Positions 1 through 12,100 are shown, counted from the first letter of the stretch. The stretch is 64,000 nucleotides of DNA from Verticillium longisporum (GCA_019188255.1 JAETXT010000012.1:2542001-2606000); one strand, 5' to 3'. Translations and numbers: made by a program. The notes: generated by a model from the letters alone, not told the origin.

Positions 1-227
1 GGTGTAAAACAATGGCACCTAATGGCTTGACGCTTCTGGCGTCAACACTATGAAACACAAAACTCCATCCGTATAGTAACAAAATGGCAGCCCGAAGCAC
101 ACATGCCATACCCAAAAAATCGCTGTCTCATGACCAATGCACCAGGATATCCGCAGTTCCCCCCCTTTTTCACCCATGAGGTTCCCATCTCCCCTCGGCC
201 AGCCAGCCCGCCCGCCAGCCAGCCAGC

Positions 228-1031
228 TTACAATATCAGCAGCAGCACGAGCAAGATGCACAGCACGAGGATGAGCACGCCAATGCAGCAGCTGCTCAGA
301 CGGTCCTCGTTCCTGCGCACGACATACTGCAGCTTGGCGACGCCCGTCTGCAGCCGGCCGCCGACGCGGTCGGCGACCGTGTCGACGACCTCGAGCATCT
401 CGCGCTGCTCCTCGAGCTCGCGGCCCATGTCGTCGGCCTGGCGGCGCAGGTTGCCGACCGTCTGGAAGACGCCGTCGAGGTGCGTGTCCTGCTCGCGCAT
501 CATCTCCTGCTGCTGCTGCTGCTCAAACTCGGCGTAGGCGTCGTCGTCGTTGTCGTCGTCGCCGAGGTTGAAGGCGTTGGGGTCTGGGAGGTCGCCGCCG
601 CCGCCGCCAGGGGAGGCGCTCGATGCGAGTGTCTTGGCGAGCTCGCTGCGCATCGAGGCCACCTCGGCGCCGACGTCTTGCACGAGGCGCTTGCGACGGG
701 TCACCTCGGTCGCGGCGAGGCAGAATGGGGAGGGGTCATCTTCGATGGCGGAGACGGAGTCGACGAGGTCGGCGAGGTCTTCGGCGAGCGAGGCGAGAGC
801 CGACTCGAGATCTGTGCGGGCGGCGGCGAGTTCGGGGGAGGAGGCGGTCGTCGAGAGGGAGCGGATGCGGAGGTAGGACTTGAAGAGAGGGCGCGTGTGG
901 TCGAGCTGTGCGAGGACGTCCCTGTGGTTGGAGTCGTTAGCTTTTGATGGTGCCTATCGAAAGGAGCTACCCCTCAGGGGGACATACTGCTGGACCTGGA
1001 GGAAGGGGTCCTCGTCGTTCTGGGAGGCCAT
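228..1031 (-). CDS. tlg1: t-SNARE of the late Golgi/endosome, Tlg1 (syntaxin 6/10 type)
   Basis: Tail-anchored Qc-SNARE expected to drive fusion of endosome-derived vesicles with the trans-Golgi network. Two exons: 988-1031 encodes the first 14 codons, then a 66-bp intron (922-987, donor GTATGT, acceptor CCACAG), then 228-921; the product is 245 aa. The N-terminus starts MASQNDEDPF, resembling the DPF start of syntaxin-6 N-terminal domains. A Gly/Asp-rich hinge at about 120-145 precedes a SNARE heptad region at about 157-218, with the expected zero-layer Gln near 187 in ELEEQREML. A Cys-Cys pair and a hydrophobic anchor (about 225-245) end the protein, leaving almost no lumenal tail. It is divergent from the methyltransferase gene, with 461 bp between starts. 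Domain order and length fit Tlg1; a Vam7/Syn8-type Qc-SNARE is the less likely alternative. Confidence 0.9.
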
Positions 1032-1492
1032 TATCCTGGAGGTTGTGATGAGGTGGGGGGATTTCGCGGCATTGGTGTGCAGGGTGTGTCTTTCGAAGCT
1101 CGTGCTAGAGTGCGATGACAATGGGGAACGCGGGATGACGTTGCGCGTTCAGGAGATGCCAGGCACCCGGAAGTTCATCGGGTGATTGTGGTGACCGGAT
1201 CTGACCGAGCGTGACCGAGGAATGGAGGGGATGCAAGGTGAAGGAGGGGGGTTCACCGAAAATTTCCCATTTCACAAAGGACCCTGCGGTGCACATGTAA
1301 GTTTTACATGAAGCCGCTCCTATTCAGTCGCAAATCTGGGCACACGTCTCTCATTCAGTTGCTCACAAGTCACTCATTCTCTTTCAGTACGGATCTCTGC
1401 CTCACTAGTACAACACATCTCACAAAAGCCCATATTTACCACAACATAGGAAGAACCCCCCAAAAGTCAGAGTCGGAAGAAGAAAAATCACA
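1032..1492. promoter_or_regulatory. Divergent promoter between tlg1 and the methyltransferase gene
   Basis: This 461-bp non-coding stretch lies between two start codons facing away from each other, so it should hold both core promoters. The right half (about 1310-1490) is pyrimidine- and A-rich and looks like a 5' leader. No clear TATA box or named operator was seen. Confidence 0.5.
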
Positions 1493-3397
1493 ATGAAACC
1501 AGAAAGGCCGCTGCCCTACTCGGACGACTTTACATCGCCCGAGGACTATGTCTCCTCGCTCCTCACCTTTGCCAACACGTGCGACACGTTCCAAATGTTC
1601 GCCGGCGGCGTCCACCTGCTCGACTTCTTCACCAACGACCGCAGCCTCTACGAGATGAGCCTGCCGGCCGACTGGCAGCCGTACATCCTCGCCCGGGAGC
1701 CCATGGACTTTGTTGATCTGCTGCTGCGCCGCGACCTCGACGCCCTGCCCGAGGCCGAGAGGCCGCCGCCGGCGCTGGAGCGGTACATTCGCGATGTGCG
1801 CCGCCTCTCGCTGCGTCGGGGCTTCGCGCGCGCCGCGCGCCGCCGCCGATCCAGGGGAAGGGGAAAGCGCTCGTGCCGGGCGGGCTGACGCGCAAGGTGG
1901 CCATTGGCATGAACCCCAAGAAGGTCCACGAGGTGATCAACTTTGCCGACTATGTCGACGATCTGGCGGCGTCGATCGCCGCGCAGAGCGCCGGCGACGA
2001 CAAGGAAAACAGTGACGACAGCGGGGCCATCACGCACCTCGTCGACTTTGGCAGCGGGCAGAACTACCTCGGACGCACGCTGGCGCTGCCGCCGTACAAC
2101 CGACACGTCGTGGCCGTCGAGGGGCGGGCGCACAACATTGAGGCGTCGCGCGCGCTCGACGTCAAGGCGGGGCTGTCGACGCGGGAAAAGGTCATGCGCA
2201 ACAAGAAGATGTGGCTGCAGGTCGTCGACGAGCAGAAGCAGCAGCAGCACGACGGCGGCCAGAAGCCGCTCGACGTCAAGACGGAGGCGCGGCTCGCGAG
2301 CGGCCGGAATGTGGCGGCCGACGCGGCGGCCGACCTGCGCCCGGCCAAGGAGCTCGTGCACGAGTGCGTGCGCGAGGCGGGTCGCGGGTCCGTGTCGTAC
2401 GTCGTCAGCCGGCTCGAGAGCGGCGACCTCACCGAGGTCATTCGCAAGATTGAGGACGAGGTGACGACGGCGGACGAGCGGGCGCAGCCCAGGGGGCCTC
2501 CGCATGATGGCCATGTCGATCCACTCGTGCGGCAACCTGTCGCACTACGGCATCCGGTCGCTCGTGCTCAACCCGGCGATCCACGCCGTCGCCATTGTCG
2601 GGTGCTGCTACAACCTCATGACGGAGAAGCTCGGCCCGCCGACGTACAAGTTTCCCTACGTACGACCGACGCTGCAGGCCGTCAACGGGCGGCCCATGGC
2701 CGAGTCGACGCGGTTCGATCCCGAGGGGTTCCCCATCAGCCGGCGGCTGACCGAGTACGAGGGCCACGGCGTGCGCTTCAACATTACGGCGCGCATGATG
2801 GCGTGCCAGGCGCCGGCCAACTGGACCGAGGCCGAGAGCCACGGCTTCTTCACGCGCAACCTCTACCGCGCCGTGCTGCAGAAGATGTTCCTCGACCGCG
2901 GCGTCATCACAAAGGTGTACCACCGGCCGAGCGGCGAGGGCCAGACGACGACGGCCGAAGCGGAGGCGGACCATGGCGGGCCGCGCCGCCCGGGCGAGGG
3001 CGACACGCCGTTCGACGTCAGCACGAACCCCGTGACCATCGGGTCGCTCAACAAGCGGTGCTACACGTCGTTCAACGACTACGTGCGCGGGGCCGTCCAG
3101 AAACTGACGACGAACAAGGAGTACACGAAATACAGCGCCATTGTGCAGGCCAAGATGGGCGACGTCACGGACGAGGAGATTGCCGACTACGAGGCGCGCT
3201 TCGCCAGCCGCGGGCGCGAGGTGTCGGCCGTCTGGAGCCTCATGGCCTTTAGCGCGGGCATTGTCGAGTCGCTCATCGTCACGGACCGGTGGCTGTTCCT
3301 CGAGGAGGCCGACGTCGTCAAGGATGCGTGGGTGGAGACGGTGTTTGACTACAAGCAGAGCCCGCGCAACCTCGTCGTCGTCGGCATCAAGAAGTAG
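1493..3397 (+). CDS. METTL25-like SAM-dependent methyltransferase, interrupted by two frameshifts
   Basis: Predicted class I methyltransferase of the fungal METTL25/RRNAD1-like family (Methyltransf_32); substrate unknown. The reading frame starts at ATG 1493 and must change twice. After LSLRRG a base is missing at a GGGG run (1818-1821), which moves the reading to the frame holding KVAIGMNPKKVHEV. Near the GGGGG run at 2492-2496 one base is in excess, returning to the first frame at MMAMSIHSCGNL. The net shift is zero and the combined length is about 634 aa. SAM-binding motif I is VDFGSGQNYLGR and a later family motif is IHSCGNL. No splice signals explain either jump: the only GT..AG pair at the second site would give an intron of about 31 bp. 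Base-calling error is the simplest explanation, a recent pseudogene the alternative. Confidence 0.75.
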
Positions 3398-5814
3398 AGC
3401 CGCCAGTCGTGGTCACGGCAGCGACTGCCGTACATGGAGCACAGCACATGCCATGTCTCAGAGAAGAACGATACAGAACCCGACCCAGTCGGCGGCGCTG
3501 ATGCGGCCCCCGCGGCGGGCGCCCGTCTTGGCGAAGGCAACCGCCGATCGGTGGAGCGGAGTTTGATCAGCAACGCAGACGACCAACGTACAAAAAAAAG
3601 CCGGTTTGCGTAGCGTCCTGTGATGGCAAATGGGGGGCAGCCTGTCATTCAACTGACAGACGACATGTCATGGTCAGCGCGGCGGCGTTGACCAGCAGCA
3701 GTGGCATCGACAAGCAGCAGTGGCATCGGGGTCGCCGCATGACGAGTCAGAGGCCCTGTGATAGATCACAATGCTCTCGTCAGCCAAGGACAGTTTTTCT
3801 CACAAATGTGTGAGCTGCTGGTCCTTGTCTACGGACAAAAAGGGGCAAGCCTGCCGGAGGAATTGGTGCTTTGGTGTTTCTGTGGCGTCCGGTGATGTCT
3901 CTGTCTGAGGGAAACGAGGCTGCCCGTAACGGACTGGCGACAGTCAGCGTCAGGGTGACCTGTCGAATTTCTTGGGGGCCGCGGGCTGGACGAGGTGTCA
4001 CGAGGGCAGATGGAAGAGGTGAGAAACGGCAACGAAGCGGGCGTTGGGAGCATTGCATGGATCAGGCCCTTGAGTCTCAAGGCATACGGATTTCAAGGCA
4101 TACGGGACATACTGTTTGATGACGGAGATAGACGGGGGGGTAAAAGCAAACGACAAAACGAGCATGTTGATGATGATGACGATGACGACGATGATGATTA
4201 TGGTAGACCCCTGTCACATTTGGGAACAAGACCCTGGGCCGGGATGGGAGGGGAACAAAGGCATAGAAAGACGCCACAGCTGAGCATCGAACAGAAGCTG
4301 GGAGAGCCACCTACGGCACGTGTAAACTCGAGCAGGGGGTTGGGGAGGATAAAAGGGCACAATGCGGGGTTCAGCCGTTGGTGTTCATTTTTTAATTATA
4401 GGCACAAGTGATGCTGTTGTCTTTTGGGGGTCAAGGATGCTACTTCGTGTTTGGTGTTTGTCCATTCTCGCCTATTCTGCCGTGGTCTCTCTTTACGAGT
4501 CCGGGTCCAAGTCCCCGAGCCTGCCAAGTTCGAAGTATATCCATGACTCGTGTGCAGTAGAGAGGCAAGAAAACGGGCCTGGCTGCTCTGGAAACCCGTG
4601 CCAGCTTGTCTGCGTGTGCCGAGCCCGGCGCATCAGGTCGCGAGAGCAATCGAGGGTTGAGGGTCGAGGGTTGCAGATCGAGGGTTGCAACGTGGGGGGG
4701 GAACAGCACTCACATCATCTGCCACCAAAGCCATGTCATATTTTTTTCAGCTGGCCATCACCTGCCTCCCTTGGGCCGATCGATGGATGATGCCGTCTTG
4801 TCGATGCAGAGTGGCACGAATCAAGGCTGCAGCTCACCCAAAGAGGCCGACTTGCTGGCGCGCTCTGGCCCAAAGCAGAACATGACAGACATGTATCATA
4901 CGTCTCTTCTGTCGACCAACCCACTGACTGACCATTGGCCTCTCGAGCGATGCCAAAACTCCCGAAGGAGCCAGCAGAGAGACGCTGCCGCCTGGTGAAC
5001 CTGCATGGAGCAATCGAAGCACCACACGACCTGCTAGACCCCATTGTCGCTAGCCCCCCCAGATGCCATGCAGAATGCAGATAAGGGGCCCCGTCTTGCG
5101 GCCGCAAGCCACCTGAAGGGTGAAGAGGGGGGTCCTGTATGTAAGCTGTATGTAAGGGTTCCATCGCGCTCCTTTGATGTCTGCTTTCCATCAATGTCGT
5201 TGTCTCGCTCACAAGCATCGTGACGTTTAAACTTTTGGACCCAATTCGTACACACTCGCCAAAAAAAGGGAGAAGAAGCCTTTGGAGATACCAATACCAA
5301 TAAAAGGCAAACTTCCAAGAAAAAAACTTCATTCCCGTATAGGCAGCAGCACGGCCGGCGACTTTATCATCTCCGTGACGTGACAGTCTTAGCTCATCAC
5401 CGCCAGCCTTATCTCTCACTCACACACACTCTCTCTTTCTCCCGCTCTCGCCCGGCCCGCTGTCGGCCCTCACTTACACCACGTCGTGAGCCAGCGCATC
5501 GCATCGTATCGCATCGCCGGCGGACAGCCCAGTCGGCTGGGCGACTGGTACAGCACAGACCGGCCCGGGATTTTTTTATTTTTATTTTTATTTGGTCTCT
5601 GAGGGCCTTTCGAGTCACTTCGCGATCAGTCACCATTGACTCTTCCCAAGGGCAACAACTCTCACTTTTCGAGGACCAAGTCCAGACTCAAACGCCACAG
5701 TCAACACACCACATTGACCTCCACCACGGGTTGACGCATAAGGACCTCTTGACCCCTTGCCTCACATTCGGAGAAGGGCGTGATACATCCGCCCTTGAGG
5801 ATGAGAAGAGCGAC
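3398..5814. other. 2.4-kb intergenic region with short simple repeats
   Basis: No convincing gene was found on either strand. It holds two copies of a 16-bp phrase AGCAGCAGTGGCATCG near 3693-3730, a GAT/GAC trinucleotide tract (4168-4200), short GAGGGTTG-type repeats (about 4650-4690), a GCATC pentamer tract (about 5490-5518) and a TTTTTA tract (about 5570-5592). The last two probably lie in the promoter or leader of the downstream ACT-domain gene. Open frames of up to 227 codons are present but show no family features. Confidence 0.5.
4168..4200. repeat. GAT/GAC trinucleotide microsatellite
   Basis: About eleven units of GAT interspersed with GAC lie in a non-coding stretch. It is a simple sequence repeat with no evident function. 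Confidence 0.7.
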
Positions 5815-7128
5815 ATGGTGGCTCCCAATGTCCTAATCACCATCCTCGTAAGTCAGGCCCCATCCGACGCCAGGCATGAGCTCCTCTCCTCCTAACAGCC
5901 ATGACAGCCCGGGGAGTACTCCCTCATCCACTTCCCGCCCATGCTCTACGCCCACTTCCTGCACCCCGTCCTCCAGGCCCTCCTCCCTCAGTCGCAGACC
6001 ATCAGCCCTGACGATGCGCGAGAGACGCCGCCCTGGCCACAGCACAGCCTGCCCGGCCTCACAGAGGACCACCAGCACAACTTTCTCAACGTCAGCGTCA
6101 CGCCCCTCGAGGCCTCGGTCGTCTGCCACGCCGACTGGGCGCGCACCGTGTTCCGGCCCGCCATTGACCGTATCCTCGAAACGCTGCCGCCGCACGTACG
6201 CAAGCCCGCCTTCCTGTCGCCCGACACCTATCTCGTCCTCTCCGTCATTAGCGGCGGCGGCGGGGGCGCCGACACGGACATCGTCGCCCGCATCCTCGAC
6301 CTCACGGCGCCCCCCCCCCTCGCCGGCATCCCCATCTTCTTCATCTCCACCTACTACAGCGACTTCATCCTCGTGCCCGCCAAGGACCGCGCCACCGTCC
6401 TCGCCGCCCTGACGGCCCGCGGCTTCCAGTGCCCCGCCGACCACGGCAACCGCTTCGTGGCCTCGCGACCGGGGGGCCCGGGCTCGGGTCTCGCCGCCAG
6501 CTCGACGCCGACGCCCGAGTCGCCAGCCGACGCCGACGCCGCCACGCTCGCGACCCTCTTCGACAGGACGTTCGCCCAGCTCAAGACACGCAACGTCGTG
6601 CCCTCGGTCGACCCAACGCTGCGCCTCGTCCAGCTCTCGGCGCGCGAGACACCGCTGCCGAACCACGGCTCGCCGACGTCCTTCTCGCGGCCGGGCCTGG
6701 GTTCGCGCCAGACGACGTCGTCGACATCGTCGCGGCGCGCGCCGCCGCCGACCTGGCTCGACACGTCCGATGCGCGGCTCTATGCGTCCGTCGTGTCGGC
6801 GCTCGTGGCGCGCCCCCGCTTCTTCAGCCTGACGCTCGCCGTCGACGACCCGCCGAGCCTGCTGCTCGATCGGGCGCTCGTGCCGCTGTTTGGGGACACG
6901 CTCGTGGGCTCGGCCGACGAGGAGCTCGTGGCCGTCTCGCTCGACCTCGCGGGGCTGCCGCTCGAGGCGACGGGCATCGTGTGCGGCGTGGCGGGCCGGC
7001 TCGTGCAGGATCCTGTCATTGCGGGCCATGGGCTGTCGTATCTGTCGACGGCGTTTGCGGGGACGGTTGTGCTGGCGCCTGAGCAGGCGAGGCGGGCGGT
7101 GGAAATTTTGGAGCCACTGCTGCGGTAG
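5815..7128 (+). CDS. CASTOR-like ACT-domain protein (putative amino-acid sensor)
   Basis: Two exons: 5815-5847 (MVAPNVLITIL), a 60-bp intron (5848-5907, GTAAGT...GACAG) and 5908-7128; product 417 aa. The acceptor at 5907 is chosen because the nearer one at 5898 runs into a stop. The protein has a short N-terminal strand-rich region (to about 125), an ACT-type domain at about 147-185 around GIPIFFISTYYSDFILV, a low-complexity linker rich in Ser/Pro/Thr (about 200-285), and a second ACT-like half at about 315-417. The phrase pairing a conserved TYYSDFILV with an upstream HADWA segment resembles human CASTOR1/2 (GATSL), cytosolic arginine sensors acting on TORC1 through GATOR2. Fungal members have no proven ligand that I know of. 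It converges on yih1. The family is fairly sure; the sensing role is inferred. Confidence 0.75.
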
Positions 7129-7646
7129 GCAGTGCTTGAATTTGAGTGCAGCTGGGCGTTGGGAAAATTGTTGAGATATACCAGGGCTACTGGAGCCCAA
7201 AGAAAAGGCGACAGTCATGATGCATCACGAAGGGACACGAGCAGGGACAAAGGAGCATGAGCGGTGATCTGAGGCAGGCAGCATCGAGAAAATCGGAGCA
7301 GGCGGCATCAAGGAGATCGGGGAGGCGGCATGAAGGAGATCGGGGCAGGCGGCATCAAGGATCGGGGCAGGCGGCATCAAGGCAGTGCCATAAGACAGTT
7401 ACCAGAGGCAGGCGTTGGGCAGGCGTTAGGCAGGTGTCTGGCAGCTTCCTAGAGGACGCAACACAAGCAGCTGCCACCGTCGAGCAGCTTCCATGGAAAT
7501 ACAAGGCTGATTCATGAAATGCCGAAATCGACGAACACCCAAAGGCAGCAATTCTTCCACAAAGCATCGCTGCTGTCTTTGACATGTCCAGCATCATGGA
7601 TCTGCTCCATGCCCAAATTCATCTCTTCTACAACCCCCATGCCCTG
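7129..7646. other. Convergent intergenic region holding a minisatellite
   Basis: This is the 3' flank shared by the ACT-domain gene and yih1. The middle is occupied by a degenerate tandem repeat (listed separately); nothing else was recognised. Confidence 0.5.
7257..7388. repeat. Degenerate minisatellite, unit about 20-25 bp
   Basis: Five or so imperfect copies of GGCGGCATCAAGGAGATCGG and shorter variants (GGCAGGCGGCATCAAGG) run head to tail. It lies between convergent genes and does not look coding. Confidence 0.75.
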
Positions 7647-8555
7647 CTACTTCTTCCCCCCCTTGCCTCCCCCTCCACCACCAGCAGCTTCGCCAACGAG
7701 CCTGACGACCGCTTGCCTCGCCACCATGTTTATGACGGCAAACCTCCTGGGCCCCAGCTTCTGCCCGCCATACCACCGCGTCACGACAACCATGACGTCC
7801 CAGACGTCCATCATCTGCAGCAGCTTGAGTACCCTGCCGCCGGCCGCGCTCTCGCCATCGTCGTCGCAGTCCTGGAAGCTCGCGCCCCGCGGGCCCCGCA
7901 CTCGCCACGCCGTAATCTTGTGCGTCGCCGCCCGCGCCTTCTTGTCCGTCGCCAGCAGGTGCGCCACGTACGCGTTGGCCTGCGCCGGCGACGTCACGGC
8001 CGCCGCCCGCGCGAGAAACGTCGACTTGAGCTCCGTCAGCGGGTCCGAGAGCGTCCACGGCGGCGGCGCCTGCGTGTCTGTACACGTTGCTGATGCCGCT
8101 GCTGCGCCTGGCGACGCAGCGCGTGAGCGGGACGGTGACGGCGACGACGTGCGCGAGCCCGGGGCGGCGGCGTCCGGCGCCGATGCCTGCATGCGCTGGG
8201 AGAAGTCTTCAATGGCGTCAAAGAGGAACACCTCGCCTGGCGTGTACGTCTCTGCGAGGGCGGCGCGAAACAGCGTCAGCACGAGGGCTGCGGCGCCGGG
8301 CTTGGCGTGGGCGCCGGCTGAGTGGGTGGCCAGCACCGATGGGGGTTCCGAGGACGGATACGACGGCGGGATGTAGAGACGCAGCGCGGCGCGGGCGGCG
8401 AGGTCGGAAGAGGCTGCGCCGGCATCGGTGTCATCGGCCGGCAGCACGAGCACGTACACATCTACCGCATCTGATGATGTTGACGGTGACAGGGTGCCGT
8501 CGCCATATATGGAATTGAGAGCCTCAATCTCATCGCTGAGCTCGTCTGACGGCAT
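7647..8555 (-). CDS. yih1: Yih1/IMPACT homologue, RWD + UPF0029 protein
   Basis: Single exon, 302 aa. In yeast and mammals Yih1/IMPACT binds Gcn1 through its RWD domain and so prevents activation of the eIF2-alpha kinase Gcn2, damping general amino-acid control; it also binds actin. The RWD domain is residues 1 to about 115 (LSDEIEALNSIYG at the start, a YPSSEPPSV segment typical of RWD). A Ser/Ala/Pro-rich linker (about 125-160) follows, then the IMPACT/UPF0029 domain at about 165-295 with the signature TRWYGGQKLGPRRF. A Gly/Lys-rich tail ends the protein. The start is the first ATG and begins directly at the RWD domain. No lesion is seen. Confidence 0.92.
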   Translation of the reverse strand: MPSDELSDEIEALNSIYGDGTLSPSTSSDAVDVYVLVLPADDTDAGAASSDLAARAALRLYIPPSYPSSEPPSVLATHSAGAHAKPGAAALVLTLFRAALAETYTPGEVFLFDAIEDFSQRMQASAPDAAAPGSRTSSPSPSRSRAASPGAAAASATCTDTQAPPPWTLSDPLTELKSTFLARAAAVTSPAQANAYVAHLLATDKKARAATHKITAWRVRGPRGASFQDCDDDGESAAGGRVLKLLQMMDVWDVMVVVTRWYGGQKLGPRRFAVINMVARQAVVRLVGEAAGGGGGGKGGKK

Positions 8556-9181
8556 GGTGCGCTTCTCTGTGCAGCCCTGAAGAGGCAGCCAAACAAAGTG
8601 AAGCGTTGGCCCAAGTGTTGCTGAGCCTTAGAACAAGCGACAAGTGAGTGACTTGGAGTGAGTTTGACAATGAGGTCGACGATGCAAGATGTTGATTCCA
8701 GCTCGAGTGGATTCTACAGTGTCTCGCTCCACAGCGATGCTGCTGCTTGCACTGTACCTGGCCTTGTCCCGTATCACGTCCGAACACGGCGAGGCATTGA
8801 TGTATGATGTGATGTCGACTACGACACCAGCACATTGCAAGGGATAATGCCCAGGATAATAAGTATTACCGAATTAAGAAGAAGAAACAGACAATATTCG
8901 TGCCCTTGTGACGACAATCATAACTGATCATACAACGTGGCAAAGATAACCACCATGACAAAATCAGCGCAGCTCCTCGATCCGACCCATCCCAGCCGAC
9001 TTCCCCCTTTCCTGTCCCATTCATTCCCTCCCATCCATCGATCCCCAACGCCATGCTGTACAGACAAACAAAGAATGTCCTCGATTTCTCGCTCTCGCTC
9101 TCGCTCTCGCTCGCCTCTCTCTCTCTCTGCTATGTCTCCCGCTTGCTCTTCCCCCAATTTCTTCCACCCCTCGACAGCCCC
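8556..9181. other. Intergenic region between tra1 3' end and yih1 start
   Basis: It holds the yih1 promoter and the tra1 3' untranslated region. A TCTCGC/TC microsatellite occupies 9085-9129. Nothing else is recognised. Confidence 0.5.
9085..9129. repeat. TCTCGC / TC microsatellite
   Basis: A run of TCTCGC hexamers passes into pure TC. It lies just past the tra1 stop codon, probably within its 3' UTR. Confidence 0.7.
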
Positions 9182-12100
9182 TTACAGATACGGCATCCAC
9201 AGGGCGTCGCACTGCGCGAGGTTCATCGGGTTGACCGCCTTGGCGATGAGGTCGATGACCGTCTGGTTGGCCGGCAGGTTGCTCGCCGGGCTCTGCGCGA
9301 GGCTCGTCGCCCGCTTGACGATCGAGTCGCTGTTGACCTGCACCGACTCGCGCAGCTGGTGCTCCGTCATCTGCACGGCCCGGTGCGAGCTCGTGAACCA
9401 GAAGATCATCTCGTCCCGCACAAACAGCGTCAGCGCGTTCTCCAGCTCGTGCTCCCCTCGAGCAGGCACCGCGCGATCGCCATGAGCGAGCAGCTGAAGA
9501 TGCCCTCCATCGCGAGCGGGCCCATGAGCGTCTGCAGGTTCGGCGTCAGACGGAACGGCACCGGCTCCGGGTTGTGGAAGAAGGGCTTGCCCGCGCTCAT
9601 GTACGACATGAGCTCCGAGCCCCAAATGTTGCCCGACGCCCGCGCAATGTTGATCTTCTGCGGGTACCGGTTGTGCATGTACAGAATGTACGTCATGAAC
9701 GTCAGCGCCGCCATCTGGTAGGACAGCTGCCGACGGAACAGCCAAAAGTCTGTAAAGCTCGGGAAGATCTTCTGGAAGTACTCGAGCGCCACCGTGAGCG
9801 GCTCCCACTTCTCCTGAATCACGTTGAACACCTCGAGGAGCGCCGTCCCCGTCTGCTCTCCGTGTATCTGTGCTTCGACAGTACGTGCGACCATTGGAAG
9901 CCCACCGCCGCCGGTACATACCGCGTTCTTTGTGTCCAGGACACCCCGCAACTTCTCCATCGTGAACAGCACTGGGTCGTCCTTCTTCATCGAGTTGCGC
10001 CGGCAGTGGTCCTCGTACACCCCTTGCAGCGTGATGTACGACGTGTCCTCCTGCACGATGCGAATGTGTGGTGCCAGCGGCACCATCAGCGGCAGCGTGA
10101 ACTGCATGTCACGGCGCCGGCTCTCCTTGCGCCGGTTGAGCGTCTGGTTGAGCTGCCGGAAGAGCTGCAGAATGCGCTCCTCGCGTCGGCAGTGACGCGC
10201 CGCCGGGTGCTGCACCGCCCACGAGTGCACGCTCGCATCGTGGCCGCGGATCTTGAGCCGCCGGTATGAAGCGCTGATGGACCGCACGAGCTCAACATTT
10301 GGCAGGAATCGCTCGATGCGGATGAAATCCTGGTTCTTGTCCTTGTGCTCCAGATACTGGCCGGGGATCTCAACGTCGTCGAATCGCTGGTACCGGAACT
10401 CACTGAGATGCGGCGAGAAGGCCTCAAGAGACACGCGCGTTGATCGGCGGTCGAGCTTCTCCTCGAACTTGTTGCGCCACCGTCGGAGCTTGTAAATGTA
10501 ATCGTCCATCGTCGGCTTGGTCTGCACAAAGTCGGCCTCAAACGACTTCTTGATATGCGGAGGCAGAATTGTCTCGGCAAACCGCGTAATGTTCGTCTCA
10601 GTCGCCGACGGAAGCTTAATCTTGGCAAATGATGAAGGCATACGGCTCACATAGGCCAGAGCGTCGTTCAGCAGCGCCACAATCAGACGATACGCGTCCT
10701 CATCCGGAGGACACTTGAAGTGCTTCTGGATCTGATCCACCATGGTCTCCATTGACAGAGCCAACAGTGGGAAAGCAGACTTCAAGTGGCTCATAATCTC
10801 CTCGGTCAGCTCCCAGGGCGGCTTCTTCTGGCCGGCCCCGGACTGCTGTTGCTGCTGGTCACTATGAGTTTGAGCCGCTTGCGCCGGTACCTGCACAGAA
10901 GCCGGTGCAGGCGTAGGGGTGGGCGCGGGCACTGGGGTTGCTGCTGGTGCGGGCGTGCCGCCGTCTGCAGGCGCCGGTGGCACCGACAATGACTTGGTGT
11001 CACCGCCCTCGGTCTTAACGAGAGCGCCGTCGCCGTTGGCGGTGCCCGGTCTCGAGCTTGACGCCGCACCCGAGACGGTCTCATTCTTCGGCAGCTGAGG
11101 AGAAGCGCTGGCCTGCTGCGAGGCAGCCGACTGGGCGCGCTGGCGGGCCCGTTCCTTGGCTTCCTGGTTCTTCTTGATGACCGCCATGTCCTCCCTGTTG
11201 GTGCGGAGCTGGAAGTAAAGTGCTTGAGGGTACGACTTGGCAATCTTGGTGAGGATCTGGTGGACGCGGGGCCCCTCCTTGTAGGCGAGGCCTGTAAGCA
11301 GCTGGGGAATGTACGTGATCCAATACCAGATCGGTGTTTCTCCCTTAAAGTCGTCGAAACCAGCAGCAATGGTCCCCGTGGCATCATCGAGGCTGAGGAG
11401 CCACAGGATCCGCGCAAGGAGCTTTCTCGACTTGGCGTTCTTGTAGCTTCCTGCAGCTTGCAGGTAGCTTGTTAGAGCCTGACGAGCCGAGTTGACATCG
11501 TTGGCGTCGGCTTTGAACCTTCGTTCGTTGAAGTAGCCCCACTCAGCCCACGCCTTGGCCGCGGTGATATCGAAGTACAAGGCGGTACCGTAAGCGCTGT
11601 CAGCCTCCTCTTTTTGGCTGAGCTTCTCCAGGAACATGCCCTTGAGTGTGTAGAACTCGGCCTTCTGCGGTGGATTGAAGTAGTTGAGGTTGGTGTTGTT
11701 GATGACATCCAATCCACTTGTCAGCTCGTCAGGGTTCTCAAAGTGACACTTGGCTTGCTCGCGGAGCTTGAGGAACGCCTCTTGAATCTCGATATTGGGC
11801 AGTGTATAGATCCTGCTCAGCTGGCTGATGCACACATCGGGCAGGTTGTGTTTGCGAGAGACATGGGCGAAACGGTTGATGATCCACGCCGTCTCGTGGT
11901 AGCCGCGGTACGCGAACGAAGCACCGTTAGTGTTCTGGTTGCCACCCTGTTGTGGGAGGAGTTGCAAGTAGGTTTGGTTGATGAGCCCGAAAATATGCTG
12001 GCGCCATGTAACAAGGTCCTGCCAAGCTGTGATGTCGTCCCATACATTGGGCAGGCGGTCTCGCCACGCGCCAAGCAGTAGTTTAAGCTCACCGGACTTG

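Noticed and set aside
2461..2491. Intron to explain the second frame change in the methyltransferase
   Set aside because: GTGACG...CAG would be about 31 bp, shorter than normal fungal introns and without a branch point.
4736..5419. 227-codon open frame on the minus strand
   Set aside because: No domain, membrane or compositional sign of a protein; it overlaps simple repeats and the probable promoter of the ACT-domain gene.
6354..7082. Open frames of 136 and 217 codons overlapping the ACT-domain gene
   Set aside because: Arg/Ala-rich shadows of a GC-rich coding strand.
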